Below are positions 12,316 through 23,332 of a stretch of 64,000 nucleotides of DNA, one piece after another. Location of the stretch: assembly GCA_007449985.2 (NCBI GenBank), contig VIIQ02000636.1, positions 62,001 to 126,000 of the forward strand, given 5' to 3'. Source of the stretch: Desmodesmus armatus (lineage: Eukaryota > Chlorophyta > Chlorophyceae > Sphaeropleales > Scenedesmaceae). Both the position numbers and the translations under genes were made by a program. The notes under the pieces were generated by a model. It ran no database searches and had not been told where the DNA came from. It saw only the letters and a list, made by a program, of their open reading frames with translations. Every line of letters starts with the position of its first letter. The stretch's first letter is position 1.

Positions 12316-12368
12316 GCTGTGCTATGCTATTCCATGCCAAGCTATGCTATGCCATGCTATGCTATGCC
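12316..12368 (+). repeat. CTATG pentanucleotide tract, intron 2 of copy 2
   Basis: Degenerate GCTAT/GCCAT units lie upstream of the exon 3 acceptor at 12478. Comparable tracts sit in the same intron of every copy. Confidence 0.7.
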
Positions 12369-14387
12369 TGCCAATACATCTCTTGCTACGTGCTGTGCAG
12401 TGCCAAGCTGCTGCTGCTGCAGTTCTGTGCAATGTGCATCATGCTGTCCTGCATCTGTTCTGTATTCCACCTATGCAGTCCCTACCCCCCAACAACCAGC
12501 CCTTGTCAGCAGCCAGTGCATCCAAGCTGTCTGTGTGGATCTGTGAGGGGCCCAAGGGCAATGGCATTGACAGCAAGCTAAACGGACTGCTGCTGCAACC
12601 CAGCCACACAATGATCCTATGGGCAGCAGCAGTGTGGAGAGTGTGCAGTACAAACGTGTTGACAAATGACCTTGCAGGTGACTGGGGGTATGCTGTACTT
12701 GGGCAGCAGGGGAAATCAACGAGTAGTGGGCATGCATGCTGTTGTGACAACCCACGGCACTTGGGGGCTGCCAACCACTACGGTGCTTAGTGGCTTCGTC
12801 TGTAGCGCCCATCAGCAGCTCTTGCTGTTGATTCATTGTGTCTTGCCCACCCATCCACACGACATTGAATCACATCTCAGGACCGCCCTGCCACCTGGTG
12901 TTGTGCTTCCTGTGCATGTAGAGATCGTGCAGCCCGCTGCTGACCTGGCTGCCGCCATGCTCAATGTGACATGCACCATGGGCAGGCTGTCAGCAGCAGG
13001 CATCACCTTCAACACACAGCCCTCAACAGCAGCAGTGGCAGCAGCCATCGACCTAGCAGCACAGGTGAATGCAGCACTTCACCCCTTCCACTACAAGCAG
13101 ATGCGCTGTCAGGAGGAGGAGGAGCAACAGCAGCAGCAGCAGCCAAAGCCGCTGCCGCTGTCGCCGCTGCCGCTGCCGCTGCCGCTGCCGCCGCTGTACC
13201 TCAGCCCACTCCAGCATCAGCAGGAGGAGGCTTTCAAACACGCCTTCCTTGCATCGAAGGATGCAGCAGGTCGGCTGCGTGGCCAGCAAGTTGAAGACAT
13301 AGTCACGTTGCCTGCCAACACGGCGCTGCAGCAGCCAAGGCAGTTTTGGTCACTGGGAGTCCCTGTGATCTGTGTCCATGGATCCCTACTGCTGCGGCAC
13401 TGGGAGCAGCAGCTGCTGCAGCAGCAGCTGCAGCACCAGGAGGGTGTGAACCCTGGCCCTGCTGCTGCTGGCAGTGGTTGTGCAAGCTGTGGCAGCAGCA
13501 GCAGCAGCAGGCCGGCTTGGAAAGAAGCAGAGGGCTTGCTGCTGCTTGCAGCTGCTGCTTTGGACGGATCATCCCACCAACAGCAACAGGAACAGCAGCA
13601 GTTGCAGCAGCAGCTAGCCCTGTGCAGGCAGTACCAGCAACAGTTCCAGCAGGCTGCAGCCAAGCTGGGGCTGTCCAGTGAATTGATGGCAGCAGTGGCC
13701 GCCTGGTTCACTGAAGCAGAACAGTACAGCAGCAGCAGTGGGGGTGCGGCGGCTGGCAGCGATGGTGCTGCTGCCTGCCTGTCGGTTGTGTATACCGCAT
13801 CGCTGCTATTTGAGCTGGTGTACCCCTTGATCAGCACAAAGTCACAGACAGCTGGGCAGCAACAGCCGCAGATCTTCACACCAGCAGAGGAGCTGCTTAT
13901 AGCGGGCTTCTTCCTGCAGGTGTGGCACGCAAGGGGTGTCACTTTGAGATGCTCGAGTCACCACACACGTGCTTCTTTGAGGCTTGGGGGCTTAGGGCAC
14001 TCTTCTTGCCGCACACATTTCAGCTGCCTGGCTTGTTCAGCACAACTCCCAATGCTGCATGTGTCAATCGCAAGCAGCTCAATCCCTGTTCTGTACATTC
14101 CACATAAGCACCACAAACAGACGCAGACTCTGTGGTCAACGCCATGTGCTGGCTGTCAAAATGCTTGTTGCTGGCTTTGTCCTGCAGGTGCCAGAGCTGC
14201 TGTCAGCAACAGCAGTAGCAGCAGTCATGCAGGCACAGTCAACCAGTGCTGCTGCTGCTGCTGCTTCTGCAGGCCCTTTGGCCGTGCTGTCTCAGCTGCC
14301 AATGGTGGCATATGTGTTGCAGCTGTTCAGAGGGCCCTGGAACTCAATCAAACAGCTGATGTGCACGAAGCTAGCAGTGCCAGTATC

Positions 14388-14388
<1 letters not shown>

Positions 14389-14427
<39 letters not shown>
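14389..14427 (+). repeat. (CAG)12-CAA coding tract, Gln13
   Basis: In frame within exon 5 of copy 2, giving 13 Gln after AVPVS. Copy 4 carries a GCA tract read as Ala at the equivalent place. Confidence 0.9.
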
Positions 14428-14824
14428 AGCGGGAAGCAGACAGCGTATGCTATGTGTGCTGCTACTGCGCGGGTGCTGCTGGCCAACGGCAGCATCATCT
14501 TGCAGCAGCTGCTCTTGATGGCAACAGCAGCGACGGACACGCAGCAGCAGCAGCAGCTGCTGACGGCTGCCGTCCGGTACTGTGCTAATGTGTTGGGTGG
14601 GCAGGTGGAGGCTTTCGTAGTCGATCTACGTATGAATGAGCTTGAAGGGCTTCTCAATGCCTCTTTGCTGCTGTACGGCAATCAGAACGCCAGCACCCTG
14701 GCACGAGCAGTACAGGCCTTTGAAGCAGCGGTACGACACCTTCTTGCGGCAGCACCACCTGCTGCTGCAAGCAGTACGAACCCAGCAGGCAGCAGCAGTG
14801 CTGGCAGCAGCAGCAGCAGCAGTG

Positions 14825-14859
<35 letters not shown>

Positions 14860-15537
14860 CTGGTTTTACCGCCGTCCATCAGCCAGGTGGAGCGGGCAGC
14901 TGTTACCATATATCGCATCCTGATCACCCATGCCAACGGGGACGGTAGCAAAGGCAGCATCAAGTACCTGGCCTGTCGGCAGCAGCAGCTGCTGCAAGCT
15001 GCGCTTTCGCTGCTGCTGACGGCCAGCAAGCTGTGGCAAGCAGGGCTGCAGCCGCTTTTCCCATTGGACCCGATGCAAACGGTTGCATGCGACGCGGTGT
15101 TCTACACACGGTGTGTGGCAGAGGCACTACAGCCTGTCAACTGCGGCGAGGCGGCTGCAGCGCATCGGCTGCAGCGCATATGCATCGGATGCATCGGCTG
15201 CGGGGCATCGACTGCAGCAGTGGCGGCAGCACTAGAAGCAGCTGGTGCGGTGCAGGTGTGCCACCTCGCAGGCCGGTACCTGTTCATCCTGGAGCAGCAG
15301 CTGCGGCAGTGGGTGGCCTCTGGGGACACAGCGGGTGCTGTGAAGTGGCTCACAGGTGCCGTTGAGCTGAGGATGACATCGGCCCTGCTCCCTTTTCAAC
15401 CTCCAAGCAGTGCAGCAGCAGGTCGTGCCCCTCCTCGTCTGCTGTCCCTTATCACTCTGATTGAGTCTGCCAATGCCTTCGTGCCTGAGGCTGAAGGCTG
15501 GGTCAGTGGGGGTGGAGACGCCTCGTTACAGCATCTC

Positions 15538-15583
15538 AGGGTGTTGTACAGCCAGGCGATAGGGTGTTGTACAGCCAGGCGAA
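15538..15583 (+). repeat. 23-bp direct tandem duplication breaking exon 5 of copy 2
   Basis: Unit 1 is 15538-15560 and unit 2 begins at 15561; the units agree over 22 bases. The other copies have one unit here. Since 23 is not a multiple of three, it shifts the reading frame. Confidence 0.9.
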
Positions 15584-16284
15584 GCCGCTGTTAGACACAC
15601 TGAAGGCTGGCACAGGGGGTCAGACTGGCAGCAAAGCACAGCAGCATGCCCGGCAGAAGTTAATGAAGGTGCAGCGGGATGGGCTGTGGGCGAAGCTGGG
15701 TGACTGGGCAGACGCGCTGCGGGGTTTAGGGTGTGCGCTGGCGGCATCGCTGCCCAGCCGGTTTGGGTGCAACTGGCCGGGCTGTGTGAGGCTGTCGGGT
15801 GTGAGTGAGGGCTATGGCCTGGTGCGGGGGCACGGCTGCGTGTGTGGAGGATGCAGACAGGCCAGGTGAGGGTGGCGGGGGTTTGAGAGGAGGGTGTCAA
15901 GGGTGGTAAGGGTGGCAATCAGTAACTGACAAAGTTGGGGTTTGACTAGAAGGGGAAGCAGGGATCAGAAGCATGGGCGGAGGGTCTGCGTGCACGTTCT
16001 GGGTGTGCGTATTGCTGCTTTCAGGCCTCATTAGTGTCGTGGTCACTCTTGCTGCCTGCAGGTACTGTTCGGTTGCGTGCCAGGCTGCACACTGGCCAGA
16101 TCACAAGGCCTTCTGCAAACAGCAGCAGCAGGAAGGGCCAGCGGCTCTCAGCATGGCAGCCTCAGCCTCAGCAGCAACCGAGGGCGTAGAAGCTAAAGCA
16201 GAGCAGCAGCACCCCCTGAACTGCCGTATGGGCACAGCACAGATTAGTTGGGGTTGCGAGTTGTTGACAGCATTATTGGGTTGA

Positions 16285-17333
16285 GGTGGCTGCAAAGATG
16301 CTGGTGGGTGGGTGCAGCATGCATGTGGTAATGTCCTGCACCTTTGTTGGCCCCAGTTGCAACTGCGAATTGGCTGTACTGTACTACAGATGTGTCAGTG
16401 ACACATATGCCTGTGGCTGCTGGCATGTGGCAGTACAAGCATATGAGTGTGAAACCCTTAGGCTACGATAGCCTATCGCTTGGCATGGTCGCTCCGGAGC
16501 GATCCGGATCCAAGGTTTCAAATCCATTATTTGGGGTTATTAGGCACCTGCTAGGTAAGGGCAATCTGTTTGGGGTGCGCCCTATTCAGCAACCGGACGG
16601 CTATGTGGCTGTTATGCCCTACCCAGCCTGCTTGCACCGTGCGACAAGCTTACCCCTGTCTACGCAGTTGCTCAGGCTCGGGGTTCGGCACTCTGATACC
16701 TTAGCATTGGCAGCAGGAGCACTGGTAGTAGCTGTGATGTGGGTCCTGCTCTGCCTGCTAGCACAGCAAATGATTGGCTTGATGTGTTGACTTCTGCCTA
16801 TGTTGAGACTTGTCTGAAAGACTGACCCATGTGTGTGCGTGCACGGTGTGTGGAGACTACCAGCTTGCAGCTGAGTCATGAATGCACGATCCTATACCTG
16901 GTGTGTGTGGCAGTTGCCCTTGGTGGTGTGTGTTTTTTTGGGGGGCTGGTCTTGTTTGCCGGTCTTGCTGCAGGTTTTTCTTGCAGGTGTGTCTTCCCAG
17001 TTCATCCCGTGTGGAGAGTACCGCTCAGCGGTGAAAGTATCCACTTGTAACAACCTCCCCCCCATTATTGGAGTGACAGTGCTCAGCACGACGCATAAGC
17101 TCTCAACCATTCACCCGTTCTGTTGATCTACCAGTCGAGCCCCGTATGTATTGGTGGTAAGGGCCAGCCTGGACCACTGCGGTTTATCCATGGGCTTCGA
17201 CACGGTGATGGGTACATTGTAGGGGGATTGAACCCCCACGGCCTTGCTGACAGTTGTCGTGTTCAGCAACTTCAATCAACGGCCTTCACCTGCCCGTTCA
17301 ATGTCGATCGAGCTGTCAGGGTTCCTCACTGTT
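16285..17333. other. intergenic region, copy 2 to copy 3
   Basis: It holds the 3' flank of copy 2 and the distal upstream part of copy 3. Part of it (near 16458-16530, around AGGCTACGATAGCC) resembles the 3' flank of copy 3 near 22682, so it is within the duplicated unit. No gene is visible. A TGTAA occurs at 17046-17050, rather far from the copy 2 stop. Confidence 0.5.
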
Positions 17334-17465
17334 GCTCCCAGCCTGGGCACACTGTCACAACGCACTCCAGTCACGCTGGGGCCCCAGCTGCTCTCTACAT
17401 AGCACCTTGTAGACCATTATTCGTCCTATCACCTTCAGCTCTGCTGGGCACCTTCACACAGCACC
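17334..17465 (+). promoter_or_regulatory. conserved upstream blocks of copy 3
   Basis: Block A starts at 17334 and block B at 17430, again 132 and 36 bases before the ATG. The two blocks are nearly identical to those of copy 2, consistent with a recent duplication of the pair. Confidence 0.45.
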
Positions 17466-18666
17466 ATGCAGCACGTGGAGCAGATGTTAGCAGCACAGTT
17501 CAGGGCGGTTGAGCAGCAGCACTGGGATGGCATAGGCAGAGTGTGCCACGATGCCAGGGAAGCCCTCATGGTGTTTCGCATGTCCAAAGCGCAGTGCAGC
17601 GGCGACAGCTGCTCCTGCCTGGACCTACAAGCTTGCCTTCAGCGACTTTTGGAAAGAGCAGCAGAGCTGCAACCACAGCTGGATACCCTGGTAGAGCTAA
17701 AGGTGCACATGTGCCTGCCAACGTACTGCTCCTACATCACAGACTGTCCGCATGCTGCTGCGACCAAGCTGGCAGTTGCAGATGCATACTACAAGTAAGA
17801 GCAGGGACCAAGGGGGTTCAAGGTGTGGGAAGGGGTGCCAGTGCTGTGTGTAACTGAGAGGGCACTGAAACGGCCAGGGTATCACCGCCAGTCCTGCTGC
17901 TGCTGTCAGATCAGGCCTTGAAGGTGCAGGTATTGCAGTGTGCCTTGTCTGGTGGGCTCGTTGTCCCGCCGGACACAACACACTGCAAAACCTGCACCTC
18001 ATTCAGACAGCAGCAGCACGACTGGTGGACCTCCCGCCCCCTGTTTGATTGCAGCCTGCGTCTACATGAAGGGATACATTAGTGCTTATTCGTCTCTAAG
18101 CTGGACTGGGTACAGGTGGACAACTTGGCGATGATACACTTCATACAAGCAGCAGGGCACAACAGCAGCAGCCATATGTAACCACCCACATGTGCCGCCT
18201 GTGTCTGTGCAGGCTGATCGCCGTGCCCCAGTACAAACACAGGACACAAGTAGCAGCAGCCACGACAGCACAAGCATCAGCCTCGTGCTGCGATGCTCTT
18301 GCCAAGGGCCCTGTAGAGCATTTCCTTACCGAAGCCAAGGTGTTGCGGCACCCCCCTGTCCAACTCGCGGTGCTGCGGCTGCACTGGGCCATTGTGCTGC
18401 TGCGGCTGCAGGAGGCAGAGGTGGTACGTATGCGTGTTATGCACACTCCTGATGTTGTATACGCGTGTTGCACACATGCTCGATGCAATTCATGTTTTGT
18501 GAACACAAGCAGTTTCTTGCTGCCTTGTTGGGGCTTCAGAGGTGTCGTTTTGCTTTGTGGGGCTCAGTTGGATGTTGCTGAGTCCTAAACAAACTTGCCG
18601 TAGCCACAAGCAGAGGGCGTGCTGTTCTTGTGATGTGCTTGTGCTGTGCTGTTGTTGTGCTAGTGG

Positions 18667-18780
18667 TGTGCCGTGCCATGCCATGCCATGTCATGCTATG
18701 CTATGCTATGTTATGGTACGCTATGCTGTGTTACGCTATGTTACGCTACGCATGATATGCTGTGCTGTGCTGTGCTGTGT
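18667..18780 (+). repeat. pentanucleotide tract, intron 2 of copy 3
   Basis: The longest tract of its kind in the window: about 110 bases of CATGC, TATGC, TACGC and TGTGC units, ending some 40 bases before the exon 3 acceptor. Confidence 0.75.
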
Positions 18781-20664
18781 TGAGTATGATACGCATGATG
18801 TGTTACACTATGCCGTTGCAGGCTCTGCCCGCCAGCAGCCAGCCCTGTCAGCAGCCAATGCATCCAAGCTCTCAAAGTGGATCTGTGAGGGGCCCAATGG
18901 CATTGACAGCAAGCTGGAAGGACAGCTGCTGCAACCCAGCCACACACTCATCCTGTGGGCAGCCGCGGTGTGCAGGGTGTGCAGGCACAACGTGTACACA
19001 AATGACCTTGCAGGTGACTCAGGGTGTGCTGCTGCCGGTCAGTACAAGGAGCGGGTATTCATGCTGTTGTAAGAAGCCACAGCACTTGCACTCAACCCCT
19101 GTGGTGCTCAGTGGCTTGTCTGTGAGGCCATCAGCAGCTCTTGCTGCGGACCTATTGTGTCTTGGCCACCCATCCACAAAACACAGACTCACATCCTGAC
19201 AACCCCTTGATCTTCTGTGTAATGCGTCCTGTCGAATGCAGACATCATAGTGCAGCCCGCTGTTAGCCTTGCTGCCTCCGTGTTGGACGTCTCATGCACC
19301 ATGGGCAGGCTGTCAGCAGCAGGCATCAGCTTCAACACACAGCCGTCACCAGCAGCAGTGGCAGCAGCCCTTGACCTAGCAGCACAGGTCGTTGCAGCAC
19401 TTCGCCCCTTCCACTACAAGCAGTTGCGCTGTGAGGAGGAAGACCAGCAACAGCAGCAGCAGCAGCCACAGCAGCAGCCCAAGCCGCCGCCGCTGCCGCT
19501 GCCGCCGCTGTACCTCAGCCCTCTGCAGCAGCAGCAGGAGGAGGCCTTTAAGCAATCCTTCCTGGCTTCGCAAGAAGCAGCAGGCCGACTGCGCGGCGAG
19601 CGGTTTGAGGACATAATTACGGTGCCTGCCAATGCAGCACTGGACGAGTCTCGGCAGTTCTGGTCACTGGGAGTGCCCCTGATCTGTGTGCATGGGTCCC
19701 TACTGCTGCAGCACTGGGAGCAGCAGCTGCAGCACCAGCACCAGAAGGGTGTGGAGCCTGGCCCTGCTGCTGCTGGTTCTGATCCAGGGTGTGGCAGCAG
19801 CAGCAGCAGGCCAGCCTGGCAAGAGGCAGAGGGCTTGCTGCTGCTGGCAGCTGCTGCTCTGGACGGTTCGTTCCATCAACAGCAGCAGTTACAGCAGCAG
19901 CTCGCCCTGTGCAGGCAGTATCAGCAGCAGTTCCAGCAGGCTGCGGCCAAGCTGGGGCTGTCCAGTGAATTGATGGCAGCAGTAGCCGCCTGGTTCACTG
20001 AGGCAGAACAATACTGCAGCAGCAGCAGCAGTGAGGGTGCGGCGGCTGGCAGCGATGCTGCAGCTGACTGCCTGTCGGTTGTTTGCACCGCATCGCTGCT
20101 GTTTGAGATAGTTTATCCCCTACTGATCCCAAAGTCACAGACAGCTGGGCAGCAACAGCCACAGATCTTCACACCAGCAGAGGAGCTGCTTGTGGCTGGC
20201 TTCTTCCTGGAGGTGTGTCACGCATGGGGTGTCACTTTGTTTATGCTTGAGTCACCACACACCCGCTCCTTCGGGGCTTCATTCTTGTGCTGCACAATGT
20301 TCAGCTGCCTGGCTTGTCCAGCACGATCTGCAATACTGCATGTGTCAATGACAAGAAGCTCAAACCCTGCGATTTAGCTGCTGTGCTACCCACAAGAACC
20401 TTGCAGACGCCGTGTGGTAAGCCCCGTGCGCTGAATGTCAATCTGCTTGTTGCTGGCTTTGCCCTGCAGATGCCAGAGCTGCTGTTGGTATCGGCAGTAG
20501 CAGCAGTTATGCAGACACAGCCAGTTGGGGCTGCTGCTCCTGGTGCAGGCCCATGGGCTGTACTGCCTCAGCTGCCGATGGTGGTGCACTCTATGCAGCT
20601 GTTCAAGGAGGCCTGGCCTTCAGTCAGTCAGCTGCTGGGCACCAAGCTGGCAGCCCCAGCATCG

Positions 20665-20718
20665 CAGCAGCAGCAGCAACAGCAGCAGCAACAGCAGCAG
20701 CAGCAGCAGCAGCAACAA
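20665..20718 (+). repeat. CAG/CAA coding tract, Gln18
   Basis: In-frame Gln run in exon 5 of copy 3. CAA interruptions break the pure CAG run. Confidence 0.9.
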
Positions 20719-21109
20719 CGACAGCAAGGCGGCAAGCAGACTTATGATGCTATGTTTGCTGCTGGCACGCGGGTGCTGCTAGCCAACGGCAGCATCCTCT
20801 TGCAGCAGTTGCTGAACATGGCAGCAGCAGCAATAGACACACAGCAGCAGCAGCAGCTGCTGACGGCGGCCATCCTGTACTGCGCTGATGTGGTGGGTGG
20901 GCAGCTCGAGCCATTCTTGGTTGATCTACGTGTGAATGAGCTAGAAGGGCGTGTCGATGACTGTTCCATGGTGTACAGCAAGCAAAACACCAGCACCCTG
21001 ACCAGGGCAGTACAGGCTTTTGAAGCAGCGGTACGACACCTTCTTGCGGCAGCACCACCTGCTGCTGCAAGCAGGACGATATCAGCAGGCAGCAGCAGCA
21101 GCAGTGGTT

Positions 21110-21144
<35 letters not shown>

Positions 21145-22432
21145 CTTGTTGTGCCGCCGTCTATCTCTCGGGTGGAGCGGGTAGCTGTTGGCATATATTG
21201 CATCCTGATCAACCGTGCCACTGGCGATGGCAGCAGAGGCAGCGTCAAGCACCTCACCTGTCGGCAGCAGCAGCTGCTACAAGCTGCGCTGTCGATGCTG
21301 CTGACGGCCAGCAAGCTGTGGCAAGCAGGGCTGCAGCCGCCTTTCCCATCGGACCCGTTGCAAGGGGTTGCATGCGACGCGGTGTTCTACGCGCGGTGTT
21401 TGTCGGAGGCACTACAGCCTGTCGACTGTGGCGCATCGGCTGCAGCAGCAGCAGTAGCGGCAGCAATTGATGCAGCTGGTGCGGCGCAAGTGTGCCACCT
21501 CGCAAGCCGGTACCTCTTCTGCCAGGCGCAGCAGCTGCGGCAGTTGCTGGCCACTGGCGACGCAGCGGGTGCTGTGAAGTGGCTCACAGGTGCCGATGAG
21601 CAGAAGTTGACGACCACCCTGATGCCCTGTCAACCCACAAGCAGTGCAGCAGCAGCATCAGCAGCCCGTGCCCCGCATCATCTGGTGTCACTTATCACCC
21701 TGATAGAGGTCACCAATACCTTAGTGCCTGAGGGCGCAGGCTGGGTCAGTGGGGGTGGAGAAGCCTCATACCAGCGGCTCAGGGATTTGTTCAATCAGGT
21801 AAAGCCGCTGTTAGACACACTGCAGCTGCAGGCTGACACAGGGACCAAGACTGGCAGCAAGGCACAGCAGCGTGCTCGGCAGAAGTTGGAGAAGGTGCAG
21901 CGGGAGGGGCTGTGGGAGAACCTGGGTGACTGGGTGGATGCGCTGCATGGTTTTTGGGTCTGCGCTGGCGGCGTCGCTGCCCAGCCGGTTTGGCTGCAAC
22001 TGGCCGGGCTGTGTGAGGCTGGCGGGTGTGAGTGAGGGCTATGGGCTGGTGCGGGGCCAGGCCTGCGTGTGTGGAGGGTGCAGACAGGCCAGGTGAGGGG
22101 CTGGTGGCTGGGTTGAGGAGAGGGTGCAAGTGTCGAAAGGTTGGCATGAAGTGATTGGCAAAGATAGGGTTTGACTGGAGGGAGTGCAGGAAACATAAGC
22201 ATGGGCGCTCGGTCTGCACGCACGTTTGGGTGTGCACATCGCTCTTTACAGACCTCATCAGTGTTGTGTTCACTCCTGCTGCTTCTGCAGGTACTGCTCT
22301 GTGGCGTGCCAGGCTGCACACTGGCCAGCACACAAGGCCCTCTGCCAACAGCAGCAGCAGCGACAGCAGCATCGAGAAGGGCCAGCAGCCGTCCGTGTGG
22401 CAGCCACAGCTGCTGCAGCAACCAAGATGTAG

Positions 22433-23194
22433 AAGCAGGGCAGTGCCGGAGAACCACCAGAAGTGCCGTATGGGCACAGCAGAGATCGGTTGGGGATGCG
22501 AGCTGTCTGACTGCATAGGTCCAAAGTTGCTGCATAGACGCAGGGACACCATGTGTGGGTGCAGGATGCATTGTTCTGCACCGTTGTTGGACCCGGTTGG
22601 CTGTACTATCGATGTGCTAGTGGCACCCATGGCTGTGGCTAGTGCTTTATAGCGATGCAAGCACGTGACGGTGCAACCTGTAGGCTAGCCAATGGCATTG
22701 TCGCTCCAAGGTTTGAGAGTATGATTGGATTGGCAGTGCATAATCACCTGTCTGGTTGATCAGATCAATCCCGACATGCTATCATGGCATGCAGTCATAG
22801 TGCTAATACATCATGAGCTGTTACCTTTGATGCAGGTTATGCTACCAGCTGATCAGGGCTTCAACTTGTTGCTTGTAAGCTTCGAGCCACGTCAACATTG
22901 GAGCGCCGGGACCAACAAGCAAGTCGCGTCAACGTTTGCGCCTCGGACGACCGCAACAAACGCATACATTTCTTACATGGCTGTTTCCACCATCCATGCC
23001 AGTACTTGCTGAGTCGAAACCTCTGTTGCTCAGTGCGGGACATAACTGGTGCTGCTGCTGCTGGACTACTTGCGGTGAGATTCTGGCCCTCACCACCCTG
23101 TCATGTGCAGCTCCTAAGCATTGAACTGTTGCGCCTTGTCAAGTGGCATTCTGAAATGCTGACTCGCACGCTGCTGTGTGCTCTCTCCCATGCT
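22433..23194. other. intergenic region, copy 3 to copy 4
   Basis: 3' flank of copy 3 and distal upstream DNA of copy 4. TGTAA at 22874-22878 is a possible poly(A) signal for copy 3, about 440 bases past its stop. No gene or RNA is recognisable. Confidence 0.45.
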
Positions 23195-23332
23195 GCTCCC
23201 TGCCTGGGTCACCAACACGTACTTCAGTCAAGCTGCGAATTCACCCAGTCACACGCCACATAGGATCAGATCAACATATTCTGCTGTCAATTCAATCACC
23301 TTCAGCTCTGCTAGCCAACTTTGGCAGCAGCT
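23195..23332 (+). promoter_or_regulatory. conserved upstream blocks of copy 4
   Basis: A diverged block A (GCTCCCTGCCTGGGTCACC) begins at 23195. Block B begins at 23297, 36 bases before the ATG, the same distance as in copies 2, 3 and 7. Confidence 0.4.

Larger units (their letters stand above)
11284..16284 (+). pseudogene. MYND-finger protein, array copy 2 (frameshifted)
   Basis: Exons: 11284-11612, 11921-12128, 12479-12677, 12922-13919, 14188-15865, 16062-16284. Splice sites and phases match the other copies. Exon 1 (MEHVEQMLAAQF...) is almost the same as that of copy 3. Exon 3 is three codons longer than usual. Exon 5 has a Gln13 run, a Ser-rich run, and an extra low-complexity insert at about 15140-15195 (HRLQRICIGCIGC). 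At 15538-15582 a 23-base tandem duplication shifts the frame and gives a stop at 15592-15594. The MYND half-finger and exon 6 then lie in another frame but are themselves undamaged. If expressed, the product would end without the zinc finger. Exon 6 has an unusually long tail after the finger, ending at 16282-16284. A polymorphism or an assembly fault is not excluded. Confidence 0.75.
17466..22432 (+). pseudogene. MYND-finger protein, array copy 3 (two single-base lesions)
   Basis: Exons: 17466-17794, 18213-18423, 18822-19013, 19242-20212, 20470-22092, 22291-22432. The exon 2 donor is taken as GTACGT at 18424, keeping the usual exon length. In exon 3 one T is missing near 18845 compared with copies 2 and 4, shifting the frame; using a CAG acceptor 14 bases downstream (exon start 18836) would restore it. 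In exon 5 the T run 21951-21955 has one T more than the siblings, which leads to a stop at 22033-22035 before the MYND finger is complete. The finger itself (GCNWPGC..., exon 6 RYCSVACQAAHWPAHKALC) remains intact in the shifted frame. Exon 5 has Gln18 at 20665-20718. Both lesions are single-base, one in a homopolymer, so sequencing error is a real alternative. Confidence 0.7.

Noticed and set aside
12666..14588. Single 640-codon ORF through exon 4, intron 4 and part of exon 5 of copy 2
   Set aside because: After the exon 4 donor it reads exon 5 in the wrong frame. The GT..AG intron 13920-14187 is conserved in all copies, so this is chance read-through.
21387..22660. Minus-strand ORFs opposite the end of copy 3 with His/Pro-rich sequence
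   Set aside because: The same antisense pattern appears opposite the MYND end of every copy because that DNA is nearly identical, so it is not independent evidence for genes.
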